Shown: one piece after another, positions 1 through 8,531 of the stretch
How positions within the stretch are numbered: position 1 is the first letter of the stretch
Layout: each line of letters starts with the position of its first letter
Made by a program: the position numbers and the translations under genes
NCBI RefSeq assembly: GCF_049331405.1
Contig: NZ_CP186274.1
Location: 2,542,001-2,606,000, forward strand
DNA length: 64,000 nucleotides
DNA from: PoT sp049331405
Lineage (GTDB): Bacteria; Planctomycetota; Planctomycetia; Isosphaerales; Isosphaeraceae
Reading direction: 5' to 3'
The notes under the pieces: generated by a model
Databases searched by the model: none
What the model was told of the DNA's origin: nothing
What the model saw: only the letters and a program-made list of their open reading frames with translations

Positions 1-5
1 TGGCG

Positions 6-2390
6 ATGGACACTCGCAACCTGCCGGTGGGGGGCGACAAGGTCATCCCAACTTACGACGCCAAGGAACCAGCTCCCGGGGATGGTGTTCCGAGGTCACG
101 ACAAGCTTACGACCCCGGCTATCCGTATGCGGCGGGCCCCATGCGGGGCATGAGCGCGGGCCAGAAGTCCGAGGAACCGCAGCTCTCGGCCTCGCGTGGA
201 GCCGGACGCGTGTCCAACATGGGAGGCATGAGCGCGGCGGCCGCGCCGGCCGTCAGGATGCGGGGAGGTGACCCCATACCTCCCCCTCCCGCGGAGGCCC
301 CAGCACCGGCTCCGGTGGCGGCTCCCCTCTCCTCGCCCGCGATGGACAGGAGCCATTCCCCCAGCCAGTTCACCGAGATGCGCAAGGCTCCACCCGCGAA
401 ATCGGCCCTCGCGCGATCGCAAAAGCCGGGGTCTCAGGACAAGAAGTCGTCGGAGGTTCAAGACAGGGAGGGCGAGAAGAGTTCTGGCGCCATGGCCGAC
501 CTCCAGGACGCCGCGAACAGCTCGCAACCCGGCGACAAAGCCCCCGTGCCGACCCAGAAGCAGAAGGGTGATTCAGGGATGTCGGTCCAGAACGCCCGGG
601 CGTTCGCCGGGGGCGAGCAACAACGAGATGGGAAGGCCGAACCCGCGCCAAACGCTCCCAGCTCGGGCTCGAAGAATCAGGCCCAGGACTATCGGCAGCT
701 CGCCCGATTTCAGAGCGGGGAGTCGGCTGGCCAGGATGCGTCCAAGAGCCCGAAGATGTCCATGCCCAGCAACGCCCCCCAGGGGCCGCAGGGCAATACT
801 TCGAATTTTTACAGGAAGGCGAACCCAAAAGCCGGAGAGCAGCCCATCTCCCAGAAGGAGGAGGGAGCCAGGCGTGAACTGGCGGACGAGGCCAAGCAGC
901 AGATTCAGAACATGGGAGCGGAGGCCCTGTCCCAGCTCAACGGGGAGGCCGTCCGCAACAATCAGCAGGAGGTCTTCGCCCCGATCGTCGACAACCCGTT
1001 CGTCCCGACGGCGGCCGAGCCCCTCTCCACCTTCTCGATCGACGTCGACACGGCGAGCTACTCGAACATGCGGCGTTACTTGAGCCAGGGGCAGTTGCCC
1101 CCGCCCAACGCCGTCAGGATCGAAGAGTTGCTCAATTACTTCCCCTACAACGACCCGCCGCCGACCGGCAACGACCCATTCTCGGTCCGCGTCGAGATCG
1201 CCGGCTGCCCCTGGAATGGGGATCACCGGCTGGCCCGCATCGGCCTCCAGGGTCGGCCGATCGCCCAGGACAAGCGCCCCGCCAGCAACCTCGTGTTCCT
1301 TGTCGACGTCTCCGGTTCGATGGAGGCGGAGAACAAGCTGCCCTTGCTGAAGGCCTCCTTGCGGAAGCTTGTGGAGAACCTCGGCGAGAATGACCGCGTG
1401 GCGATCGTAAAGTACGCCGGGGAGTCGGGCCTGCACCTCCGCTCGACCTCCTGCCTGCACAAGGCCGAGATCCTCTCCTCCATCGACCAGCTCTTTGCGG
1501 GGGGCTCGACCAACGGCGGGGCGGGGATCCGACTTGCCTATCAGACGGCCAGGGCGAACTTCATCAAGGGGGGGACGAACCGGGTCATCCTCGCCACCGA
1601 CGGCGACTTCAACGTCGGCGTCACCGACGACACCGAGCTCACGACCTTGATCCAGAACGAGGCAAAGACGCAGGTCTTCCTCAGCGTCCTCGGCTTCGGC
1701 AAGGGGAACCTCAAGGACGCCAAGCTCGAGACGCTGGCGGACAAGGGGAACGGCCACTACGCCTACATCGACGACCTCGCCGAGGCCCAGAAGCAGCTCG
1801 TCGAGGAGATGGGGGCGACCCTCGTCACCATCGCCAAGGACGTCAAGATCCAGGTCGAGTTCAACCCGCTCAAGGTCGGGGCCTATCGCCTGATCGGCTA
1901 TGAGAACCGGATGCTCAACAAGGTCGACTTCAACGACGACGCCAAGGACGCCGGCGACATCGGCGCGGGGCACCACGTCACCGCCCTCTACGAGGTCGTG
2001 CCCGCCGGCAAGGAGAACGAGAAGGAGCCCGCCGCCGTCGACAGGCTCGAGCTCCAGAAGGCCCCCGTCCCCGACCCGCTGCGGCAGGAGTCGCTCCTGG
2101 TCAAGCTGCGGTACAAGGAGCCGGACGGCGATGTGAGCAAGCTGCTCCGCTTCCCGCTGGTCGACGGGGGCACCGACTACGCCAATGCCTCCGAGGACCT
2201 GAAGTTCGCCAGCTCCGTCGCCGGGTTCGGCATGCTGCTGAGGAACTCGCCGTACAAGGGGACCCTGACTTACGCCGGCGTCCTCGAGCTTGCCAACGCC
2301 TGCGTCGGCAAGGATCCGTCGGGCTATCGTCGCGAGTTCCTGAACCTGGTCCGTCGGGCGGAAGAACTCGGCCGTCAGTTGATGCGTTGA
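6..2390 (+). CDS. YfbK-type von Willebrand factor A domain protein (5' end may lie outside the window)
   Basis: The frame is still open at the window edge, so the ATG at 6 may be internal. Residues 1-320 are low complexity, rich in Pro, Ala, Gln, Gly and Ser. A YfbK-type N-terminal domain begins near residue 325 (NPFV, then SIDVDTASYSNMRRYL). The vWA domain follows with a metal-ion-dependent adhesion motif DVSGSM at residues 434-439. The C-terminal 190 residues fit the DUF3520/YfbK_C family. Such proteins are usually exported or membrane-linked and bind protein partners through a divalent metal; the partner is unknown. The call is sure at family level and open for function. It ends 28 bp from the convergent proA stop. 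Confidence 0.85.
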   Translation: MDTRNLPVGGDKVIPTYDAKEPAPGDGVPRSRQAYDPGYPYAAGPMRGMSAGQKSEEPQLSASRGAGRVSNMGGMSAAAAPAVRMRGGDPIPPPPAEAPAPAPVAAPLSSPAMDRSHSPSQFTEMRKAPPAKSALARSQKPGSQDKKSSEVQDREGEKSSGAMADLQDAANSSQPGDKAPVPTQKQKGDSGMSVQNARAFAGGEQQRDGKAEPAPNAPSSGSKNQAQDYRQLARFQSGESAGQDASKSPKMSMPSNAPQGPQGNTSNFYRKANPKAGEQPISQKEEGARRELADEAKQQIQNMGAEALSQLNGEAVRNNQQEVFAPIVDNPFVPTAAEPLSTFSIDVDTASYSNMRRYLSQGQLPPPNAVRIEELLNYFPYNDPPPTGNDPFSVRVEIAGCPWNGDHRLARIGLQGRPIAQDKRPASNLVFLVDVSGSMEAENKLPLLKASLRKLVENLGENDRVAIVKYAGESGLHLRSTSCLHKAEILSSIDQLFAGGSTNGGAGIRLAYQTARANFIKGGTNRVILATDGDFNVGVTDDTELTTLIQNEAKTQVFLSVLGFGKGNLKDAKLETLADKGNGHYAYIDDLAEAQKQLVEEMGATLVTIAKDVKIQVEFNPLKVGAYRLIGYENRMLNKVDFNDDAKDAGDIGAGHHVTALYEVVPAGKENEKEPAAVDRLELQKAPVPDPLRQESLLVKLRYKEPDGDVSKLLRFPLVDGGTDYANASEDLKFASSVAGFGMLLRNSPYKGTLTYAGVLELANACVGKDPSGYRREFLNLVRRAEELGRQLMR

Positions 2391-2418
2391 GAGACGCGGA
2401 CTGACGGCCGTCGAAGGC

Positions 2419-3696
2419 TCACTCGCGGATCTGGCCGTCGCCGTAGACGACCCACTTAGTGCTCGTCAGCTCGCGGAGACCGCAAGGGCCTCGGGCGTGG
2501 AACTTATCGGTGCTGATGCCGATCTCGGCGCCGAGGCCCAGCTCGAACCCGTCGTTGAAGCGGGTGCTGGCGTTGACCATCACGGCCGAGCTGTCGACCT
2601 CCGCCACGAACCGGCGGGCCGACCCGAGGTCACGGGTCAGGATCGCCTCGGTGTGCCCCGACGTGTGCCGGGTGATGTGGGCGACCGCGGCGTCGAGCGA
2701 GTCGACGACCCCCACGGCCAGGATCTTGTCGAGGAACTCGGTATCCCAGTCGCTCGCCGTCGCGGGGACCATGCTCGGGACGAGCGCCCGGCTCGGCTCG
2801 TCGCCACGAAGCTCGACCCCCAGGCCGTTCAGGGTCTCGGCGGCCTTGGGCAGGAATTCGGCGGCGACCTTGCGATGGACGAGCAAGGTCTCGGCGGCGT
2901 TGCAGACGCCCGGGCGCTGGACCTTCGCGTTGACGATGATCTTGATGGCCGCATCCTGGTCGACGTCGGCATCGACGTAGATGTGGCAATTGCCCTGATA
3001 GTGCTTCAGGACGGGCATCTGGGCTTCCTGCGCGACCCGGCGGATCAGGCCTTCGCCCCCGCGGGGGATCGCCAGGTCGATGCGCTCGGGCATCCGGAGC
3101 AGGTGGCCGACGGCCTCGCGGTCGGTCGTCTGGACGAGCTGCACGGCGTCGGCGGGGAGCCCCGCGCGCTCGAGCTCATCGGCCAGGATCCGATGCAGGA
3201 TGCGGTTGGAGTGGATCGCCTCCTTGCCGCCTCGGAGGATGGCCGCGTTGCCGCTCTTGACGCAGAGCGCGGCGGCGTCGAGCGTGACGTTGGGGCGGCT
3301 CTCGTAGATCATGAAGACCACGCCGAGCGGGACCCGGATCTGAGTCACCTCGAGGCCGTTGGGGCGGCGGCTCGACTGGAGCACCTCGCCCAGGGGATCC
3401 GGCAGGGCCGCGACTTCCAGCAACCCGGCGCCCATCTGGGCGATCCGCTTGGGATTCAGAGTGAGCCGGTCGATGGCGGCGGCGTTCAGGCCGAGGCCCG
3501 GGGCGGCCTCGACGTCGAGGGCGTTGGCCTCGAGGATCTCGGCGGCCCGCTCCTCGAGCGCCCGGGCCGAACGCGTCAGCCAGGCGTTCTTGGCCTTGCC
3601 CGGGGCGACGGCCATCGCCCTCGAGGCGACCTTGGCGCGGTCCGCGAGGTCTCGGCATTCGGTCAGTAGATCGTTGGCCTCAAGCACCTGGCTCAT
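2419..3696 (-). CDS. proA: glutamate-5-semialdehyde dehydrogenase (gamma-glutamyl phosphate reductase)
   Basis: Cytosolic second enzyme of proline synthesis: NADPH-dependent reduction of glutamyl 5-phosphate to glutamate 5-semialdehyde. The product has 425 residues, normal for ProA. Visible signatures are the ESRPNVTLDA segment near residue 132, IPRGGEGL near 210 and the catalytic Cys265 in RPGVCNAAETLLV. The longer open frame to 3900 was not used: the extra 68 residues are unlike ProA, and the ATG at 3696 overlaps the folP stop as ATGA, which implies translational coupling. No proB is visible, so proline and folate genes share a transcript without the kinase nearby. Confidence 0.96.
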   Translation of the reverse strand: MSQVLEANDLLTECRDLADRAKVASRAMAVAPGKAKNAWLTRSARALEERAAEILEANALDVEAAPGLGLNAAAIDRLTLNPKRIAQMGAGLLEVAALPDPLGEVLQSSRRPNGLEVTQIRVPLGVVFMIYESRPNVTLDAAALCVKSGNAAILRGGKEAIHSNRILHRILADELERAGLPADAVQLVQTTDREAVGHLLRMPERIDLAIPRGGEGLIRRVAQEAQMPVLKHYQGNCHIYVDADVDQDAAIKIIVNAKVQRPGVCNAAETLLVHRKVAAEFLPKAAETLNGLGVELRGDEPSRALVPSMVPATASDWDTEFLDKILAVGVVDSLDAAVAHITRHTSGHTEAILTRDLGSARRFVAEVDSSAVMVNASTRFNDGFELGLGAEIGISTDKFHARGPCGLRELTSTKWVVYGDGQIRE

Positions 3697-4541
3697 GACG
3701 TTTTGTCCCAGCCCTGGGTCGCGTTCCAGACTTTGATGGCATCGACCATGGCCGCGACGTCGTGGACCCTCACGACGTTCGCCCCTTGCACGGCCGCCGC
3801 CAGCGATGACACCACCGAGGCGGTCGCACGTTCGCGGACCTCCCGGCCCGTCAGTAGGCCGAGGAAATTCTTGCGCGAGGTCCCCACCAGGATGCTGCAT
3901 CCCAAGGTGGCAAACTGATCGAGGTTACGCAAGATCAAGAGGTTGTGCTCGGCCGTCTTGCCGAACCCGATCCCCGGATCGATCGCGACCCGATTCCTGG
4001 CGATCCCGAGCGCCTCGATCGCGTCGACGCGCCTGGCCAGGTAGTCGCGGACCTCGCGGACGACGTTCTCGTAGTGAGGGTTGACCTGCATCGTGCGGGG
4101 AGTCCCCGCCATGTGCATGACCACGACCCCCGCGCCCGTCTCGGCTACGACACGAGCCAGGGCCGGGTCGCCGGTCAGCCCGGTGATGTCGTTGATGATC
4201 GTCGCGCCGGCCTCGACGGCCTTGCGGGCGACCTCCGCTTTAGTCGTATCGACCGAGATCGGCACCGAGACCAGTTTGCTCAGGCGCTCGACGACGGGGA
4301 TCACCCGTCTTAACTCCTCCTCGACCCCGACCGCCTCGGCCCCGGGTCGGCTCGACTCACCCCCGACGTCGAGGATATCCGCCCCCTGGGAGACGAGTTC
4401 CTGCGCATTCGTCAGGGCGTCGTCGAGGGCCAGGCTCCTGCCGCCGTCGGAGAAGCTGTCCGGGGTGACGTTGACGATCCCCATGACTTTGGGGACGCGA
4501 TCCCCCACGACAATCCGACCGCAAGCCTCCCAGACCCTCAT
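3693..4541 (-). CDS. folP: dihydropteroate synthase
   Basis: Condenses hydroxymethyl-dihydropterin diphosphate with p-aminobenzoate in folate synthesis. The 282-residue product carries both family signatures, GIVNVTPDSFSDGG at residues 21-34 and DVGGESSRPGAE at 58-69, and a C-terminal SRKNF segment. The ATG at 4541 was preferred to an upstream start at 4640 because homology begins just after it; an AG-rich stretch lies before it. It is the first gene of a folP-proA pair with a 4-base overlap. folA and thyA, its pathway partners, lie about 12 kb away. Confidence 0.95.
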   Translation of the reverse strand: MRVWEACGRIVVGDRVPKVMGIVNVTPDSFSDGGRSLALDDALTNAQELVSQGADILDVGGESSRPGAEAVGVEEELRRVIPVVERLSKLVSVPISVDTTKAEVARKAVEAGATIINDITGLTGDPALARVVAETGAGVVVMHMAGTPRTMQVNPHYENVVREVRDYLARRVDAIEALGIARNRVAIDPGIGFGKTAEHNLLILRNLDQFATLGCSILVGTSRKNFLGLLTGREVRERATASVVSSLAAAVQGANVVRVHDVAAMVDAIKVWNATQGWDKTS

Positions 4542-4638
4542 CGTTTCTCGACCTCGACGATGCGATTGTGATCCGCTCCAACCTTGCCTTATCTTATACC
4601 CCAGCCCAAGAGGATGCCCACGGAGTCTCAACGCCGCC

Positions 4639-5502
4639 ATGTCTCACGACCTCATCGTTTCCACCGACTGGCTAGAGGAACACCTCCACGACCCCGACCT
4701 CCGCGTCGTCGACATGCGCGGCTACGTGACCACGCGCCCGGTCTCGCCGGGCGTCGACGAGGCCACGTACCGGGGGGCGCTCGAGGAGTATCGGGCCGGC
4801 CACATCCCTGGGGCGGTCTACATCGACTGGACCAGGGACATCGTCGACCTCAACGACCCGGTCCCCGCGCAGATCTCCGACCCCGAGGCCTTCGCCGAGG
4901 CGATGGCCATCCGCGGGATCGGCGACAAGACGCGGGTCATCGCCGTCGACCACGCCGGCGGCCAGTTCGCCACGAGGCTCTGGTGGGCCTTGACCTACTA
5001 CGGGCACGACAACGTCAGCGTCCTCGACGGCGGTTGGAACCGCTGGCTCGAGGAAGACCGCGAGGTCGAGGAAGGGGACGTCCAGGTGCCGAGGGCTGAG
5101 TTCCATCCCAAGCCTCGGCCCGAGTGGCGCTCGACGGCCTCCGAGGTCCTCGCCAGGCTCGGCGAACCCGAGCTCCAGTTGCTCGACGCCCGCGACCGGG
5201 GCCAGTACACGGGCGAACGGCGCCGAGGCCTGCGAGGGGGTCACATCCCAGGGGCCTTGCACCTACCTCGGGAGCTCTTCTTCGCCGAAGGAGGCGGGTT
5301 CCTCCCAGCGGAGGAGGCCAAGCGTCGGCTGGACGAGAAGCAGATCCAGGCCAACCGCCCCATCATCGCCTACTGCAACGGCGGTGTGGCGGCGACCGTG
5401 CTCCTCTTCAACCTCCACAGGCTCGGGTACGCCAACCTCTCCAACTACGACGGCTCCTGGAACGAATGGGGAGAGCGGGCCGACCTTCCCATCGAGCCCT
5501 GA
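4639..5502 (+). CDS. two-domain rhodanese-like sulfurtransferase
   Basis: A 287-residue tandem rhodanese protein like SseA/thiosulfate sulfurtransferase. The N-terminal domain lacks a catalytic Cys (its loop reads AVDHAGGQFATR), as expected for the inactive domain. The C-terminal domain has Cys246 in YCNGGVAAT, the persulfide-carrying residue. Substrate (thiosulfate or 3-mercaptopyruvate) cannot be told from the loop alone. The start at 4639 gives the normal N-terminus; the longer frame back to 4081 runs antisense through folP. It is divergent from folP with about 100 bp between. Confidence 0.9.
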   Translation: MSHDLIVSTDWLEEHLHDPDLRVVDMRGYVTTRPVSPGVDEATYRGALEEYRAGHIPGAVYIDWTRDIVDLNDPVPAQISDPEAFAEAMAIRGIGDKTRVIAVDHAGGQFATRLWWALTYYGHDNVSVLDGGWNRWLEEDREVEEGDVQVPRAEFHPKPRPEWRSTASEVLARLGEPELQLLDARDRGQYTGERRRGLRGGHIPGALHLPRELFFAEGGGFLPAEEAKRRLDEKQIQANRPIIAYCNGGVAATVLLFNLHRLGYANLSNYDGSWNEWGERADLPIEP

Positions 5503-5621
5503 CGGCTCCGCAAACGTTGCCCTGAAAATCGCCTCCGACCCCAGTCCCAGGTCGTCCAGGACCCAATTCGCAAACTCTTGCCATTAGCTAAGCTTCGACG
5601 AATTCGGCGACCGGTTGGACC

Positions 5622-5650
5622 TTGTCAATCGGCGCCCCTCCGGGGATAGT
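5622..5650 (+). promoter_or_regulatory. sigma-70-like promoter of the molybdenum hydroxylase operon
   Basis: TTGTCA at 5622-5627 and GATAGT at 5645-5650 are separated by 17 bp. Transcription would start near 5657, just before the dyad at 5662-5699 and about 80 bases before the FeS subunit ATG. Confidence 0.5.
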
Positions 5651-5661
5651 GCAACGTGACC

Positions 5662-5699
5662 GATCCGATCGGGAGGGAACCTCCGGGACCGATCGGATC
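5662..5699. promoter_or_regulatory. inverted repeat in the leader of the hydroxylase operon (candidate operator)
   Basis: Eleven-base perfect arms, GATCCGATCGG at 5662-5672 and its complement at 5689-5699. The spacer holds a smaller GAGG/CCTC pairing. The site lies directly after the predicted transcription start, so it could be a repressor site or an mRNA hairpin. Confidence 0.5.
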
Positions 5700-5738
5700 C
5701 GGGACGAGACGTTGCCACGATCCTGGGAGAAGCGCCCG

Positions 5739-6377
5739 ATGTCAGAACACGAACCGAAACCCAAGGGGTCACCGGGCGGGCCGAGCCGCCGCGACTTTCT
5801 GCGGGGCTCGGGCCTGGCGGCGGCCTCGGCCGTCCTGACCGCCCCGGCGACAGCCGCCCTCGACGAGGCGAAGGCCGCCGAGTCGGCCCCGAAGGTCCTC
5901 GCCGGCGAGGTCGAGATCAAGCTCCAGGTCAACGGCGAGGCCAAGACCTGCACGGTCGAGCCCCGGAGCACGCTCCTCGACACGCTCCGTCACCGCCTGG
6001 ACGTCACCGGGCCGAAGCGGGTCTGCGACCGCGCGAGCTGCGGCGCCTGCACGACGATCGTCGACGGCGCCCCGATCTACGCCTGCACAACCCTCGCCGT
6101 CTCCTGCCAGGGCAAGACGATCGAGACGCTCGAGAGCTTCGACACCGGAGAGAACGGCGTCCCCCACGCCTTCCACCAGAACGACGGCCTGATGTGCGGC
6201 TACTGCACGCCGGGCTTCGTCACGGCCTGCAAGGCCTACCTCGACCAGAACAAGGGCAAGGAGCCGACCCTGGAAGAGATCAAGCGCGGACTCGACGGGA
6301 ATATTTGCCGCTGCGGCACGTACGTCGGCGTCTTCCAGTCGGCACTCGCCGCCGCCAAAGCCATGAAGGGAGCCTGA
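5739..6377 (+). CDS. Tat-exported [2Fe-2S] subunit of a xanthine dehydrogenase-family hydroxylase
   Basis: The 212-residue protein opens with a twin-arginine signal (SRRDFL at residues 16-21, then a hydrophobic Ala-rich stretch), so the enzyme is probably periplasmic. The plant-type [2Fe-2S] cluster is bound by C96, C101, C104 and C116; the second cluster by C153, C156, C190 and C192 (ending in ICRCG). This subunit passes electrons from the Mo site. The ATG at 5739 has GGGAGA upstream; an in-frame start at 5622 would lie on the promoter. The Tat signal on this subunit only matches the E. coli PaoABC arrangement, where the complex is co-exported (family knowledge). Confidence 0.93.
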   Translation: MSEHEPKPKGSPGGPSRRDFLRGSGLAAASAVLTAPATAALDEAKAAESAPKVLAGEVEIKLQVNGEAKTCTVEPRSTLLDTLRHRLDVTGPKRVCDRASCGACTTIVDGAPIYACTTLAVSCQGKTIETLESFDTGENGVPHAFHQNDGLMCGYCTPGFVTACKAYLDQNKGKEPTLEEIKRGLDGNICRCGTYVGVFQSALAAAKAMKGA

Positions 6378-6380
6378 TCC

Positions 6381-8528
6381 ATGGCATCGTGGCCCGAAAA
6401 TCCCCGCCTGATCGGCTCGCGCATCACCCGCCTCGACGGCCTGGCCAAGGCCTCGGGACGTGCCAAGTATCCGTCGGATATCAAGCCCGAGGGGCTCCTC
6501 TTCGGGATCATCCTCTATAGCCCCCACGCCCACGCCAAGATCAAGTCGATCGACGTCTCGGCGGCCGAGAAAGTGCCGGGGGTCAAGGCGATCCACCTGA
6601 TCGCCAAGGAAGGGGCGACCCTCCGCTATCACGGCGACGACATCGCCGCCATCGCGGCCGAGACCGAGGAGCAGGCCCGAGACGGCGCCCGCGCCATCAA
6701 GGTCGAGTATGAGATCCTGCCCCACGTCGTGACCGAGCCCCAGGCCATGGCCAAGGGCGCCCCCCTGATCGTGAAGCCCAGCAACATCCGCGCGGGGCGG
6801 GCCATCATCAAGGGGAAGCCGGATGAGGCGATGGCGACGGCCGCGGCCAATGTCGAGGCCACGTATTCGTTGCCGGTGATCACGCACGTCTGCCTCGAGT
6901 CCCACGGCCTGACGGCGAAGTGGGATGGGGAGGATAAGATCGTCGCCTGGGCGAGCACGCAGGCCGTCGGCGCCACCGCGAACGAGCTGGCGCAGTCGTT
7001 CGAGCTCCCCGCCGGCAACGTGACGGTCTTGACCGAGGTCATGGGGGGCGGCTTCGGCTCGAAGTTCGGCCCGGACGTCTGGGGCATCGCCGCGGCCCAT
7101 CTCTCGAAGAAGGCCGGGGGCCGGCCCGTGAAGATGTTCCTCGACCGCGCCCAGGAGCACCTGGCCGGCGGCAATCGCCCGAGCGCGACGGCCAAGCTCA
7201 AGCTCGGCGCGTCGAAGGACGGCAAGCTCGTCTCGATGATCGCCGAGACCCACGGGACCGGCGGCAGCCGGGGCGGCTCGCAGTTCCCCTTGCCGTATGT
7301 GTACGATGTCCCGGCGTCGTCCAGGAGCCATGCCGAGGTCTTCGTCAACGGCGGCGGCGCCCGCGCCATGCGTGCCCCGGGCCACCCGCAAGGGTGCGCG
7401 ATCATGGAAGCGGCCATGGACGACCTGGCCGACAAGCTGGGGATCGACCCGCTCGAGATCCGGCTCAAGAACCTGCCGCCGGGCGACCCGCGAACCCCGG
7501 TCTACGAGGCCGAGGTCAAGCTCGGCGCCGACCTGATCGGCTGGGCCGAGAAATGGAAGCCGCGAGGGCAGGGGGGCAAGGGGCCGATCAAGCGCGGCCT
7601 CGGCGTCGCGTTGCACCAGTGGGGCGGCGGCGGCCAGGACGACAAAGAGGTTGATTGCATCATCAACCCCGATGGCTCGGTCGAGCTGCGGACCGCCACG
7701 CAGGACATCGGCACCGGCGCAAGGACCATCCTGGCGATCATCGCGGCCGAGATCCTCGGGTTGAAGGTGACGGACATCAGGTCGAATATCGGGAACTCGA
7801 CGTTCCCGGTCGGCCAGCCCTCGGGCGGCTCGACGACGACCCCGTCGATGAGCCCGCCGGCCTACAGCGCAGTCACCCAGGCCCGCGACGCCTTCTTCAA
7901 GAAGATCGCCCCCGCGCTCAAGGTCGAGGCGGATGACCTCTCGCTCGCCGACGGCCAGGTCCTCGTGAAAGGTGAGCCGAAGCTCTCCTGGAAGGACGCC
8001 TGCCGCAAGCTGGGGATGATGCCGATCTCAGAGCGGGGCAAGCACCAGCCCGGCCTCGCCTCGACGGGCGTCGGCGGCTGCCAGTTCGCCGAGGTGACGG
8101 TCGACACCGAGACCGGCGTCGTCCGCGTCAAGAAGATCGTCGCGATCCAGGACTCGGGCCTGATCCTCGACAAGCTGACCTGGGAGAGCCAGGTCTACGG
8201 CGGCGTGATCGGCGGCCTGAACTACGGCCTGTTCGAGGAGCGGATCATGGACCCGATCACGGGCGTGATGCTGAACCCGGACATGGAGCTGTACAAGCTC
8301 GCCGGGGCGTCCGATATCCCCGAGATCGTCGTCCAGGCCTACGAGCCCCCCGAGCAGAAGAAGCGCGGGGTGATCGGCGTGGGCGAGCCCCCGACGATCT
8401 CGACCGCCGCCGCCATCGGCAACGCCGTGGCCAACGCGATCGGCGTCCGCGTCCCCGAGTGGCCCATGTCCCCGCGCAACGTGCTCAACGCCCTGGCCAG
8501 CCAGGCCAACAAGAATGGGGAGGCGTGA
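6381..8528 (+). CDS. molybdopterin-binding catalytic subunit, xanthine dehydrogenase/aldehyde oxidase family
   Basis: A 715-residue large subunit that binds molybdenum-pterin cofactor and hydroxylates an aldehyde or N-heterocycle. Visible are GGGFGSK at residues 222-228, the RAPGHPQG segment that contacts the cofactor, and GVGEPP near the C-terminus, with the probable catalytic base Glu669. There is no signal peptide of its own, so export would depend on the Tat signal of the preceding subunit. It starts 3 bases after that gene's stop. The length fits PaoC-type subunits rather than the larger eukaryotic fused enzymes. The substrate is unknown. Confidence 0.93.
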   Translation: MASWPENPRLIGSRITRLDGLAKASGRAKYPSDIKPEGLLFGIILYSPHAHAKIKSIDVSAAEKVPGVKAIHLIAKEGATLRYHGDDIAAIAAETEEQARDGARAIKVEYEILPHVVTEPQAMAKGAPLIVKPSNIRAGRAIIKGKPDEAMATAAANVEATYSLPVITHVCLESHGLTAKWDGEDKIVAWASTQAVGATANELAQSFELPAGNVTVLTEVMGGGFGSKFGPDVWGIAAAHLSKKAGGRPVKMFLDRAQEHLAGGNRPSATAKLKLGASKDGKLVSMIAETHGTGGSRGGSQFPLPYVYDVPASSRSHAEVFVNGGGARAMRAPGHPQGCAIMEAAMDDLADKLGIDPLEIRLKNLPPGDPRTPVYEAEVKLGADLIGWAEKWKPRGQGGKGPIKRGLGVALHQWGGGGQDDKEVDCIINPDGSVELRTATQDIGTGARTILAIIAAEILGLKVTDIRSNIGNSTFPVGQPSGGSTTTPSMSPPAYSAVTQARDAFFKKIAPALKVEADDLSLADGQVLVKGEPKLSWKDACRKLGMMPISERGKHQPGLASTGVGGCQFAEVTVDTETGVVRVKKIVAIQDSGLILDKLTWESQVYGGVIGGLNYGLFEERIMDPITGVMLNPDMELYKLAGASDIPEIVVQAYEPPEQKKRGVIGVGEPPTISTAAAIGNAVANAIGVRVPEWPMSPRNVLNALASQANKNGEA

Positions 8529-8531
8529 CCG

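Noticed and set aside
2497..3669. A 390-codon open frame opposite proA
   Set aside because: Antisense shadow of a clearly conserved enzyme, no family-like sequence.
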